From DATMXS01 sp050260275 (GTDB lineage: Bacteria; Acidobacteriota; Terriglobia; Bryobacterales; Bryobacteraceae): DNA of 13,721 bases. The position numbers were made by a program, and so were the translations under genes. The stretch is from assembly GCA_050260275.1 (NCBI GenBank), contig JBLNBX010000180.1, positions 1 to 13,721 of the forward strand, read 5' to 3'. Shown here piece by piece: positions 5,826-13,721 of the stretch. The notes beneath the pieces are model-generated. The model did no database searches and had not been told where the DNA came from. It saw only the letters and a list, made by a program, of their open reading frames with translations. The first letter of the stretch is position 1. Every line of letters begins with the position of its first letter.

Positions 5826-7061
5826 TCAGATGAACTTGTACTTCCCCGGCACGGGCAGAGGCGGAGGCTCCATCTTCACGTCGTAGCCGAACTTCTTCGG
5901 TTGAAGGTCGAGCTTCGACGCCATGATCATGTCCCAGGTGATCTCGAGGCCCGAGTAAGCCGCCTCGCGCGCCATGATGCAGGTCATGGTGGCCTCGGCG
6001 AGCGCCATGGCATGGTTCACATACGGTCCCTTGCCGAGGACGCTGTTCACCAGGTCGATGTGCTCCTGCACATAGGGATTGATGCCCTTTCTGCCGAGGT
6101 CGAGTCCGTTGCTGCGCCCTTTCGTGCCGACGACGAGGTCGTCGACCACTCGATGGCAGCCCGCAGGATACTGCCGGCACGTGCTGGCGAGGTGCACGCC
6201 GTTCGGATACTCGAAATCCGACGTCAGGTGGTCGTAGATATTGCCATAGAGCGGCGTGCGCGGGCGCCACGCCGCGCCGCCCGAAGCGACTACCTTCACC
6301 GGGTGCGTGCCCATCACCCAGTTCATGAAGTCGATGTTGTGATAGTGCTGCTCAACGATCTGGTCGCCGCAGATCCACGTGAAGCTATACCAGTTGCGGT
6401 GCTGCCACTCCATGTCGCCCCACTTGGGATCGCGCGCATTCGCGTGCATCACTGGGCCGCTGAGATAGCGCGACGTCAGCGACACCACCTCGCCGATTGC
6501 GCCGTCGTGGATGCGCTTGACGGTTTCCACATATGGCCGGTCCGCGTGCCGCTGCGCGCCGCCCACGACGGTCAGTTTCTTTTGTTCGGCTTTCCTGGCC
6601 GCGGCCATGAAGCGGCGAACGCCAACCGGGTCCGTCGCGATCGGCTTCTCGCAGAAAATGTGTTTGCCCGCGTTGACTGCGGCCTCGAAGTGCTCCGGCC
6701 GGTAGCCCGGCGGGGTGCAGAGCATGACCACGTCGATATCGGTGGCGAGCAGTTTCTTGAACGCGTCGAAGCCTACGAAGCGCGCTTCCGCGCCGACCTT
6801 GATGCGATTCGCGTTGTGGTTCTTCCGCAACTCGCGCAGCGAACCTTCGAGCTTGTCCTCAAATACGTCGGCCATTGCGGCAACCTCGACGTTGGGGTTG
6901 CCCTCAAGCACGTTCCGCACGGCTTCGGTGCCACGTCCGCCGCAGCCCACCAGGCCGTATCTCAAGGTATCCTTCGCCCGCCCGCGAGCTACCTCGGGCC
7001 TCACTATCGCGAATGCGCCCGCTCCGGCCAGAAGGGAGCGGCGCGCGAAGTTGTCTGTCAT
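5826..7061 (-). CDS. Tat-exported Gfo/Idh/MocA family oxidoreductase (copy 2, downstream)
   Basis: A 411-residue NAD(P)-dependent oxidoreductase of the glucose-fructose oxidoreductase/inositol dehydrogenase/MocA family, acting on an unidentified sugar or polyol. An N-terminal twin-arginine signal (FARRSLLAGAGAFAIVRP) predicts folded export, consistent with a pre-bound cofactor. The Rossmann motif is YGLVGCGGRG near residues 35-44. The catalytic Lys motif is E138-K139-P140, and the active-site block EQHYHNID gives H239, H241 and D244. The tail PLPVPGKYKFI is almost identical to that of the upstream neighbour, and the two are full-length paralogues 14 bases apart in one transcript. The frame stays open 233 codons further upstream, but that part is antiparallel noise within the neighbour; ATG 7061 opens the Tat signal. 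Substrate cannot be read from sequence. Confidence 0.88.
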   Translation of the reverse strand: MTDNFARRSLLAGAGAFAIVRPEVARGRAKDTLRYGLVGCGGRGTEAVRNVLEGNPNVEVAAMADVFEDKLEGSLRELRKNHNANRIKVGAEARFVGFDAFKKLLATDIDVVMLCTPPGYRPEHFEAAVNAGKHIFCEKPIATDPVGVRRFMAAARKAEQKKLTVVGGAQRHADRPYVETVKRIHDGAIGEVVSLTSRYLSGPVMHANARDPKWGDMEWQHRNWYSFTWICGDQIVEQHYHNIDFMNWVMGTHPVKVVASGGAAWRPRTPLYGNIYDHLTSDFEYPNGVHLASTCRQYPAGCHRVVDDLVVGTKGRSNGLDLGRKGINPYVQEHIDLVNSVLGKGPYVNHAMALAEATMTCIMAREAAYSGLEITWDMIMASKLDLQPKKFGYDVKMEPPPLPVPGKYKFI

Positions 7062-7075
7062 CGCGCGTCTTCTGC

Positions 7076-8365
7076 CTAGATGAACTTGTACTGGCCGGGA
7101 ACCGGCAGCGGCGGCACCGGGATCGACGCGTCCATCGTGAACGACTTCGGCACGAGGTCCTGCTTCGAGTTCATGATCATCTCCCAGGTGATCTCGAGGC
7201 CCGAGTAGGCGGCCTCGCGGCCCATGATGCAGGTCATCGTGGTCTCGGCGACCTCCATCGCCTCGTTGATGTAGGGGCCTGTGCCGAGGATGGACTTCAC
7301 CAGGTCGATGTGCTCCTGTACGTAGGGCCGGTCTTCCGGGCCGCCGGAACGGCGGAACTCGGCTGTCGATGTGTCGATGCGGCCCTTCGTGCCCACGAGC
7401 AGCTCGCCCACGAGCTCCGCGGAACCCCTCGGGTACTGGCGGCAGTAGCTGTGCATGTGCACGCCGTTCGGGTAGACGAAGTCCGCCGTGCAGTGATCGT
7501 AGATGTTGCCGTACTCGGGCTCGCGCGGGCGCCACGCAGCGCCGCCGCTCGCAACCACCTTGACGGGATGCGTCCCCATGAACCAGTTGCAGACATCGAT
7601 GTTGTGCAGGTGCTGCTCGACTATCTGATCGCCGCACACCCACACGAACGAGTACCAGGAGCGGTTCTGGAACACCATATCGCTCCACTTGGGGTCGCGC
7701 TTGCCCTTCGGGCCGGGCCAGTCGTCGTAGTTGAACTGGAGGACGGGCGTGCCCACCCAATAGGCGTTGCAGGCGACGATGTCACCGATTTCGCCGTTGC
7801 GCACGCGCTCGAGCGCGGCGAGGTACGAGCGCTGCGAACGCCGCTGCGCGCCTGATTTGACGCTCAGTTTCAGTTCTTGGGATTTCTTCGCGGCGGCCAT
7901 GAAGCGGCGGACGCCGACGGCATCGGTGCCGAACGGCTTCTCGCAGAAGACGTGCTTCTTCGCCGCGACGGCCGCCTCGAAATGCTCGGGGCGGTAGCCG
8001 GGAGGCGTGGCCAGAATGACGTAGTCGACGTCGGTGGCGAGCACCTTCTTGTAGGCGTCGAAGCCGGTGAAGCGGTGCTCTGGGTCGACCTTCACGCGAT
8101 CGGCCATCTTCGCCGTGCGTCTGCCCGTGCGGAGCTGCTTGAGGGATTTTTCCAGGCGGTCCTCGAAGATGTCCGCCATGGCGATGATCTCGACGTTCGG
8201 ATTGCCGACAAGCGTATCTTCACCGGCCTGGGTGCCGCGGCCTCCGCAGCCGATGATTCCGACTTTTATCTTTTCGTCGCCCGCGCCGCGAACCAGCTCC
8301 GGTCTGACGATAGTGAAAGCCGAAGCGCTCGCCCCGGCCAGAAAGGATCTTCTGGAAAATTCCAT
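7076..8365 (-). CDS. Tat-exported Gfo/Idh/MocA family oxidoreductase (copy 1, upstream)
   Basis: A 429-residue paralogue of the next gene in the transcript, with the same architecture: Tat signal SRRSFLAGASASAF at residues 4-17, the dinucleotide motif GIIGCGGRG (36-44), the catalytic E142-K143-P144 and the active-site block EQHLHNID (H252, H254, D257), ending PLPVPGQYKFI. It likely works in the periplasm on a sugar or sugar-derived substrate together with its neighbour. The two proteins are clearly diverged in the substrate-domain segment around residues 200-225 of this copy, so they may use different substrates or form a heteromer. ATG 8363-8365 has a well-placed GAGGA Shine-Dalgarno (8374-8378), which lies inside a hairpin. 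A TAGAAT box (8387-8392, minus strand) could be the -10, but no -35 is evident. The gap to the upstream methyltransferase gene is 58 bases. Confidence 0.9.
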   Translation of the reverse strand: MEFSRRSFLAGASASAFTIVRPELVRGAGDEKIKVGIIGCGGRGTQAGEDTLVGNPNVEIIAMADIFEDRLEKSLKQLRTGRRTAKMADRVKVDPEHRFTGFDAYKKVLATDVDYVILATPPGYRPEHFEAAVAAKKHVFCEKPFGTDAVGVRRFMAAAKKSQELKLSVKSGAQRRSQRSYLAALERVRNGEIGDIVACNAYWVGTPVLQFNYDDWPGPKGKRDPKWSDMVFQNRSWYSFVWVCGDQIVEQHLHNIDVCNWFMGTHPVKVVASGGAAWRPREPEYGNIYDHCTADFVYPNGVHMHSYCRQYPRGSAELVGELLVGTKGRIDTSTAEFRRSGGPEDRPYVQEHIDLVKSILGTGPYINEAMEVAETTMTCIMGREAAYSGLEITWEMIMNSKQDLVPKSFTMDASIPVPPLPVPGQYKFI

Positions 8366-8370
8366 CTGGT

Positions 8371-8387
8371 TAGTCCTCGGCGGACTA
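8371..8387 (-). promoter_or_regulatory. Inverted repeat hiding the ribosome binding site
   Basis: On the minus strand TAGTCC pairs perfectly with GGACTA across a 5-base loop (GCCGA). The stem's 3' arm and loop contain GAGGA, the Shine-Dalgarno of the oxidoreductase gene, 8 bases from its ATG. The structure could reduce translation until opened, or act as a protein-binding operator next to the TAGAAT box. No homologous site is seen elsewhere in the window. Confidence 0.45.
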
Positions 8388-8423
8388 TTCTATCGCTGTA
8401 CAGACTCTGGCCGTGGGGCCGTT

Positions 8424-9206
8424 CTACTCCGGCCCGGGCACCATCGGCACGAAACGCACCGGCAGCACGCCGCGGCGCGTCAGCTTTCCGGTCTTCGATT
8501 TCTCGATGAGCACTAGTTCCTGGTCCAACGGCGAGCCGCCCACCGGCGCGACCAGCCGGCCGCCGGGCCTGAGCTGATTGATGAGCGCCTGGGGCACCTC
8601 TGGCGGGGCTGCGGTCAGGATGATGCGATCGAAGGGCGCTTGTTCTGGCCAGCCGCGATACCCGTCGCCCGTGCGGGTGACGACGTTTGCGTAACCCAGT
8701 TTTCGCAGGAGCGCGGCCGCACTACGGGCCAGCTCGGGCACGATCTCGATGCTGTACACGCGCCGGGCTAGGTGCGCGAGCACGGCGGCCTGATAGCCCG
8801 AGCCGGTGCCGATCTCGAGCACCGTCATGTCTGGCTTCACGTCGAGCAGCTCGGTCATATAGGCGACGATGTACGGCTGCGAGATGGTCTGGCCAAGGCC
8901 AATCGGCAGCGGGCTGTCAGAGTAGGCGTAGCGGCGCAGTTCCTCTGGCACGAACAGGTGCCTGGGGACGGCGCGCATGGCGGCGAGTACCCGGGCGTCG
9001 CGGATCCCGCGGTTCGCGATCTGGGTCTGGACCATGCGCTCGCGGGCATCGGCTTCCGGACCTGATTCGGCCACGCGGCCGCGAGCTTCCTGCGTACCCG
9101 CGGCGGCGGACAGAGCCGAGAGCAGGCCGGCGGCCGTGAGCAACCTCACAAACCGGCGCGGCGTTCCGGTCCCGGCGTTCGGGCAAGCTGAGCTGTCCAG
9201 CAACAT
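8424..9206 (-). CDS. pcm: Protein-L-isoaspartate O-methyltransferase with signal peptide
   Basis: A 260-residue PCMT, which uses S-adenosylmethionine to methylate isoaspartyl residues and start their repair. Seen directly: the active-site block QTISQPYIVA with S109, SAM motif I VLEIGTGSGYQAA (129-141), the acidic end of strand 2 in YSIEIVPEL, and RIILTAAPPEVP followed by LRPGGRLVAPVG. It differs from cytoplasmic Pcm in an N-terminal extension with Arg-Arg-Phe-Val-Arg, a hydrophobic run (LLTAAGLLSALSAAAG) and a likely cleavage region before TQEARG, that is, a Sec-type signal peptide. The start is ATG 9204-9206, supported by a GAGGAAAG Shine-Dalgarno; a TTG at 9227 in frame is less likely. It is divergent from the permease gene 20 bases away, and the oxidoreductases lie downstream on the same strand. 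Confidence 0.9.
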   Translation of the reverse strand: MLLDSSACPNAGTGTPRRFVRLLTAAGLLSALSAAAGTQEARGRVAESGPEADARERMVQTQIANRGIRDARVLAAMRAVPRHLFVPEELRRYAYSDSPLPIGLGQTISQPYIVAYMTELLDVKPDMTVLEIGTGSGYQAAVLAHLARRVYSIEIVPELARSAAALLRKLGYANVVTRTGDGYRGWPEQAPFDRIILTAAPPEVPQALINQLRPGGRLVAPVGGSPLDQELVLIEKSKTGKLTRRGVLPVRFVPMVPGPE

Positions 9207-9226
9207 CCTGACTTTCCTCAACGTCA

Positions 9227-10657
9227 ATGTCTCACAAAGTTACAATGACGAAAGTGCGCGAGAAGACGTCCTCCCAACGGCGGCTCGAAGCGAAGCCGGA
9301 TTTGCTGAGACAACTCGGCATCGTCAGCGCGACGGCGCTGGTGATCTCGAACATGGTCGGAACGGGCATATTCACGTCCACCGGCTTCCTTGCGGGCGAT
9401 CTGGGCGAAGCCTGGATCGTCGTGGGCATCTGGGCTGTCGGCGCGGTGATAGCGCTTGCGGGCGCGTTGTGCTACTCGGAGCTGGGCATCAACCTGCCCG
9501 CCTCGGGCGGCGAGTACGTCTACCTGACGCGCGCATACGGCCCCACCTGGGGCTTCATGACCGGCTGGATCTCCTTCTTCGCCGGCTTCTCCGCGCCGAT
9601 CGCGGCCGCGGCCATCGGGTGCGCGGATTACCTCGGCCATTTCTGGCCCGCTCTGCGGCAGGACCAGACGTTCATCACGCTCGGCTCCGGGGCGCTGTCG
9701 TTCAAGATCGGCGGCGGCCAGCTCGCGGCGTCCGGCCTGATACTGCTGTTCACTGTTCTGAACCTGTTCGGCGTTTCGCGAATCGCCAAGATTCAGAACG
9801 TGCTGACGGCCATCAAGCTGCTCGTCATCATCGCTTTTGTGGTGCTCGCGTTCGCCGCCGGCACGGGCAACTGGGCGCACTTCTCGCAGCCCGCCACGCG
9901 CACGTCGCAATCCTCGCTCCCCATCCAGTTCGCGCTGAGCCTGTTCTGGGTATACGTGGGCTACAGCGGCTGGAACGCGGCAACCTATGTGGCCGAGGAG
10001 CTCAAGCGTCCGGAGCGGACTCTCCCGATCGCGCTCGCGCTCGGCACGGTCGTGGTGGCCGTGCTGTACGCCGCGCTGAATGTCGTGTTCATATACTCGA
10101 CGCCGCTCGACGAGATGAAGGGCGTGGTGGCGGTGGGATCGCTCGCGGCGCGCAACCTGTTCGGGCCGGAAATCGCGGGCACGTTCAGCGCGCTGATGGC
10201 GCTGTCGCTCGTGGCGACGGTTAGCGCGATGGTCACCATCGGCCCGCGCGTGTACTACGCGATGGCCAAGAACGGCGCGTTTGTCAAGGCGGCGGCGCGC
10301 GTGCATCCGCGCTGGCACACGCCGGTGTTCGCGATCGTCTGCCAGGGCTGCATCGCGGTGCTCATGACGCTCACGCCGTTCCGCGACCTGGTCACCTACA
10401 TCGGCTTCACGCTGACGCTGTTCGCGGTGCTGGCGGTGGCGTCGCTCTTCGTGTTCCGCCGGCAGCCGGGCTGGCAGAAGACGAGCGTGATCAGCTTCGC
10501 CTGGCCGCTCATCCCCGTGCTGTTCATCCTCGTGGGTACGTGGACCCTGGTGGTCGGGCTCAGCGTGCAGCCGCGGGTGTCGCTCACCGGTCTGGCGACT
10601 GTCGCCGTGGGCGCGCTGGTCTATCATTTCCGGATCCGCCCCGGCCGCAACGTGTGA
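9227..10657 (+). CDS. APC-family amino acid permease
   Basis: A 476-residue inner-membrane transporter of the amino acid-polyamine-organocation superfamily, likely of the LAT/cationic amino acid transporter-like group. It has about 12 hydrophobic segments. The TM1 unwound region carries the family glycine motif VGTGIF (in NMVGTGIFTSTG), TM2-3 carry GALCYSELG and the PASGGEYVYL loop, and TM6 has FALSLFWVYVGYSGWN, which lines the substrate site. Specificity is not readable. Start: ATG 9227 gives an N-terminus of about 30 charged residues before TM1; ATG 9245 is an equally good start, and neither has a Shine-Dalgarno. It is divergently arranged to pcm with almost no spacer and is followed 47 bases later by folD, which has its own promoter-like box. 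Confidence 0.92.
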   Translation: MSHKVTMTKVREKTSSQRRLEAKPDLLRQLGIVSATALVISNMVGTGIFTSTGFLAGDLGEAWIVVGIWAVGAVIALAGALCYSELGINLPASGGEYVYLTRAYGPTWGFMTGWISFFAGFSAPIAAAAIGCADYLGHFWPALRQDQTFITLGSGALSFKIGGGQLAASGLILLFTVLNLFGVSRIAKIQNVLTAIKLLVIIAFVVLAFAAGTGNWAHFSQPATRTSQSSLPIQFALSLFWVYVGYSGWNAATYVAEELKRPERTLPIALALGTVVVAVLYAALNVVFIYSTPLDEMKGVVAVGSLAARNLFGPEIAGTFSALMALSLVATVSAMVTIGPRVYYAMAKNGAFVKAAARVHPRWHTPVFAIVCQGCIAVLMTLTPFRDLVTYIGFTLTLFAVLAVASLFVFRRQPGWQKTSVISFAWPLIPVLFILVGTWTLVVGLSVQPRVSLTGLATVAVGALVYHFRIRPGRNV

Positions 10658-10667
10658 TGGTTCTGTA

Positions 10668-10696
10668 CTGAAGGCCGCTCACGCCTGCGCTATCTT
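10668..10696 (+). promoter_or_regulatory. Candidate promoter of folD (leaderless)
   Basis: CTGAAG (10668-10673) and TATCTT (10691-10696) are separated by exactly 17 bases, matching 3 of 6 and 4 of 6 positions of the sigma-70 hexamers. Transcription would begin at about 10703, next to the ATG at 10705, and no Shine-Dalgarno exists, so a leaderless mRNA is likely. The -10 box is part of the recurring GCTATnnT pattern. Confidence 0.45.
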
Positions 10697-10704
10697 CGTA
10701 ATAC

Positions 10705-11628
10705 ATGCCTCAGATTCTGGATGGGACCCGCATCCGGGACCAGATCTTCGAAGAGTGTAAGCCTCGCGTTCAGGAACTTGCTCGCGCGGGCTGCCGGCCT
10801 GGTCTGGCCGTGGTTCTCGTGGGCAACGATCCGGCGTCGGAGATCTACGTCCGCAACAAAGTGAAGGCCTGTGAATCCATAGGCATCTATAGCGAGAAGC
10901 TGACTCCGCCGGCGACCATCACGACCGACGAGTTGCTCGGCCTCATCGATGCGCTGAACCAGCGCGACGACATTCACGGCGTGCTGGTGCAAATGCCGCT
11001 GCCCGCGCACATCGACAGCAAACGAGTGCTGTTCGCGGTATCTCCTGAAAAGGACGTCGATGGTTTCCACCCGCTCAACTTCGGCAAGCTGATGGCGAAC
11101 ACGCCCGGCCCGCGCGCCTGCACTCCCGCCGGGATTATGCAGTTGCTGAAGCGCTATAACATTCCGATCGAGGGCCGTCATGCGGTGGTGGTGGGCCGCA
11201 GCGACATCGTGGGAAAGCCGATGTCGATGCTGCTGCTGCATGCGAACGCGACCGTCACGGTGTGCCATTCCAAAACGTCCAACCTGGCGGAGACGTGCCG
11301 CCGGGCCGACATTCTGGTGGCTGCGATAGGACGCCCCGCGATGCTCACCGCGGAATACATAAAGCCGGGCGCGACGGTCATAGATGTCGGGACCAACAGG
11401 CTAAACCGCCGCGAGGACGTGGAACGGATCTTTCGCGGATCCGCGGAGCGGCTCGCAGCGTTTGACCGCCGCGGCAGCGTGCTCGTGGGTGATGTGGATC
11501 CCGTGGACGTTCAGGCAGCCGGCGCGTACACGCCGGTGCCGGGAGGCGTCGGTCCGCTGACGATCGCGATGCTCATGATGAACACGGTGGAGGCGGCCGA
11601 GCGGAGGCTGGCTTTGTGCTCCGCGTAG
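10705..11628 (+). CDS. folD: Methylenetetrahydrofolate dehydrogenase/cyclohydrolase
   Basis: A bifunctional cytoplasmic enzyme of 307 aa that oxidises 5,10-methylene-THF to methenyl-THF with NADP+ and hydrolyses it to 10-formyl-THF, feeding purine synthesis and initiator tRNA formylation. Seen directly: the Y48-x-x-x-K52 catalytic motif in YVRNKVKAC, the folate-site block GVLVQMPLP, PEKDVDGFHPLN (K116, D117, D119), the Rossmann segment VVVGRSDIVGKP and the C-terminal signature TPVPGGVGPLTIAML. Length is slightly above the usual 280-300, because of an extra stretch around RREDVERIFRGSAERL. It overlaps coaE by 13 bases, forming an operon with it and the protease gene. Start ATG 10705 is fixed by the conserved N-terminal ILDG. 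Confidence 0.96.
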   Translation: MPQILDGTRIRDQIFEECKPRVQELARAGCRPGLAVVLVGNDPASEIYVRNKVKACESIGIYSEKLTPPATITTDELLGLIDALNQRDDIHGVLVQMPLPAHIDSKRVLFAVSPEKDVDGFHPLNFGKLMANTPGPRACTPAGIMQLLKRYNIPIEGRHAVVVGRSDIVGKPMSMLLLHANATVTVCHSKTSNLAETCRRADILVAAIGRPAMLTAEYIKPGATVIDVGTNRLNRREDVERIFRGSAERLAAFDRRGSVLVGDVDPVDVQAAGAYTPVPGGVGPLTIAMLMMNTVEAAERRLALCSA

Positions 11629-12217
11629 GGTTAACGGGCGGTTTAGCATCGGGAAAGAGCTTCGTCGGGCAGGTGCTGGCCGATCTGGGCTGCTTTGTCA
11701 TCAAGGCGGACGAGCTGGGCCATCAGGCGATTGAGCCCGGCGGCGAAGCCTTCGAGCCGGTTGTGAAGGAGTTCGGAGCGGGCATACTGGATGCGGAGGG
11801 AAAGATAGACCGCCGCCGGCTGGGCCGGAAGGTGTTCTCCGATCCCGAGCGGCTGGCGAAGCTGAACGCGCTCGTCCATCCGGTTGTCATACGCCGTGAG
11901 GAGGAACTGATCGCCGCCTACGCGGCGCGCGAGCCCAAGGGCATCGCGGTGGTGGAGGCGGCGATACTGATAGAAGCGGGCAGCTACAAGCGGTTCGACC
12001 GTATCGTGCTGGCGGTCTGCACGCCCGAGCAGCAGATAGAGCGCGCGATGAACCGCGACGGGCTCACCCGCGAAGAGGTGCTGGCGCGTCTGGCGCGGCA
12101 GATGCCGCTCGAGGAGAAGCGCAAGTATGCCGGCTATGTCGTGGATACATCCGGGCCGAAGGAGGAGACTCTGCGGCAGGTCAGGCAGGTGTACGAGAGT
12201 CTTCGGAGCATAGAGTC

Positions 12218-12221
<4 letters not shown>
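11616..12221 (+). CDS. coaE: Dephospho-CoA kinase
   Basis: A 201-residue cytoplasmic kinase that phosphorylates the 3'-hydroxyl of dephospho-CoA, the last step of coenzyme A synthesis. The P-loop GGLASGKS (residues 8-15, K14 and S15) lies at the very N-terminus as in the family. The catalytic-site Asp appears in KADELGH, and the HPVV segment and the block VVEAAILIEAG are typical. The start is GTG 11616, supported by a GGAGG Shine-Dalgarno at 11603-11607 and by the family-like N-terminus LRVGLTGG. Its first 13 bases overlap folD, and its TGA stop overlaps the next ATG (ATGA at 12218-12221), so all three genes are translationally linked. CoA and formyl-THF supply both serve general metabolism; the grouping with a protease is probably loose. 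Confidence 0.95.
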
Positions 12222-13369
<1,148 letters not shown>

Positions 13370-13390
13370 GAGCGCGCGCGTCAGGATAGC

Positions 13391-13418
13391 AGCCCGGCGC
13401 CGGGATGTGCGCCGGGCT
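13391..13418 (+). terminator. Strong hairpin, probable operon terminator
   Basis: AGCCCGGCGC (13391-13400) pairs perfectly over 10 bases with GCGCCGGGCT (13409-13418) around an 8-base loop. It begins 21 bases after the protease stop. The following bases (CTCAGTCTG) hold only scattered T residues, so it may need Rho or act as a stabilising 3' end rather than a classic intrinsic terminator. Confidence 0.65.
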
Positions 13419-13539
13419 CTCAGTCTGCGGGCGGGCGGCCGCCTCGGCCTTTGGCGCATGCAGCGCGCCACCTTCAGGCGAGCCGCCCGTGCACTCTTGC
13501 CTGGCGCGTGCCGCCCGCTGCAAGTAAACGTTTTTCTGA

Positions 13540-13569
13540 GCCTGCCGCGCGAATGCCCGCGAGGCAGGC
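13540..13569 (+). repeat. Long inverted repeat (hairpin)
   Basis: GCCTGCC (13540-13546) pairs with GGCAGGC (13563-13569), and inside it CGCG (13548-13551) pairs with CGCG (13558-13561), with one G/A mismatch and the 6-base loop AATGCC. The downstream bases CTTCTGTCTCC are pyrimidine-rich but without a run of T. It could be a second terminator, a structured RNA element or an operator. Confidence 0.6.
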
Positions 13570-13655
13570 CTTCTGTCTCCTCGCCAAATTCCCCCCGAAA
13601 ATCACCCGGGATTTCAAAGTTAAGCGCGCTTCACCGTGTCATCCCGCACTGGCTT

Positions 13656-13663
13656 GCTATGCT
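13656..13663 (+). promoter_or_regulatory. -10-like element (GCTATGCT) before the right-edge gene
   Basis: This box is identical to the one before the deacetylase gene. It ends 20 bases before ATG 13683, giving a predicted leader of about 13 bases. An overlapping TATAGG (13663-13668) is an alternative. No good -35 hexamer is seen at 16-18 bases. Confidence 0.4.
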
Positions 13664-13682
13664 ATAGGGTCGGTTTAAGACC

Positions 13683-13721
13683 ATGCAGCACGTGCGAAGT
13701 GTGGACGAACTGAAACAGACC
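13683..13721 (+). CDS. Start of an unidentified gene (truncated by window end)
   Basis: ATG 13683 opens 13 codons (MQHVRSVDELKQT) that run off the right edge without a stop. Support comes from the promoter-like GCTATGCT box 20 bases upstream and the change from non-coding to a plausible, hydrophilic helical N-terminus. There is no Shine-Dalgarno; a small stem GGTC/GACC (13668-13671 with 13679-13682) directly precedes the start. Too little is present to name a family. Confidence 0.4.
   Translation, partial: MQHVRSVDELKQT

Larger units (their letters stand above)
13370..13682. other. Intergenic region with two hairpins and a promoter-like box
   Basis: No credible gene fits in these 313 bases; short open frames translate to arginine- and proline-rich noise. 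Besides the terminator-like hairpin there is a second strong hairpin at 13540-13569, and a GCTATGCT box at 13656-13663. The region 13570-13660 is pyrimidine-rich and less GC-rich than the genes, as expected for a leader or promoter zone. A small unrecognised RNA cannot be excluded. Confidence 0.5.

Noticed and set aside
5901..7079. Plus-strand open frame (392 codons) antisense to an oxidoreductase
   Set aside because: No recognisable domain, and the opposite strand holds a complete oxidoreductase with Tat signal and active-site residues.
7062..7760. Continuous open frame that would fuse 233 extra residues to the front of the second oxidoreductase
   Set aside because: It lies wholly within the other oxidoreductase gene on the same strand in another frame, its translation is Arg/His-rich noise, and a clear Tat signal begins at ATG 7061.
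9224..10627. Long minus-strand open frame (467 codons) antisense to the permease
   Set aside because: Translation is dominated by Arg, Glu and His repeats typical of the reverse frame of a membrane protein gene; no motif.

Overview
This is a GC-rich bacterial chromosomal window. It carries 14 full-length or near full-length protein genes, plus a truncated gene at the left edge (argB) and a 13-codon gene start at the right edge. I see no rRNA, tRNA, CRISPR array, insertion sequence or phage gene. Two adjacent Tat-exported Gfo/Idh/MocA oxidoreductases, an exported PCMT, a short GNAT-type N-acetylglutamate synthase beside argB, and the style of the NodB-family protein all suggest an Acidobacteriota member of the Solibacter/Bryobacter type. 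That assignment is inference from gene content; no marker gene here proves it.

Layout. (1) 1-928, plus strand: the C-terminal part of argB, then a short GNAT N-acetylglutamate synthase, together the entry steps of arginine synthesis. (2) 929-2248: a 262-base spacer with a good sigma-54-type promoter candidate and a TATAAT box, then a stand-alone molybdopterin-binding-domain gene closed by a strong rho-independent terminator at 2215-2248. (3) 2347-5462, plus strand: a compact cluster of a NodB-family polysaccharide deacetylase, an acyl carrier protein, a NodE/FabF-type ketosynthase, a divergent peptide-deformylase-like metallohydrolase and a PilZ protein. The first four overlap or are separated by 1-3 bases. 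This is the most interesting part of the window, because it places NodB-, NodF- and NodE-like functions together outside any visible nodulation context. (4) 5463-5825: a spacer with no convincing gene. (5) 5826-9206, minus strand: two Tat-signal Gfo/Idh/MocA paralogues in tandem (14 bases apart) and, upstream of them, an exported protein-L-isoaspartate methyltransferase. (6) 9227-10657, plus strand: an APC-family amino acid permease, divergent from the methyltransferase across about 20 bases. (7) 10705-13369, plus strand: folD, coaE and an HtrA-type serine protease as a translationally overlapped operon, closed by a 10-bp perfect hairpin. (8) 13370-13682: a spacer with two strong hairpins and a promoter-like element, then the first 13 codons of an unidentified gene.

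Regulatory signals. Four plus-strand transcription units (1191, 2347, 10705, 13683) share a GCTATnnT box 9-40 bases before the start codon. Three of those starts have no Shine-Dalgarno sequence, which fits leaderless or near-leaderless mRNAs. The upstream oxidoreductase gene has its Shine-Dalgarno locked inside a perfect 6-bp hairpin. All functions are read from motifs and remembered family features; no search was run.
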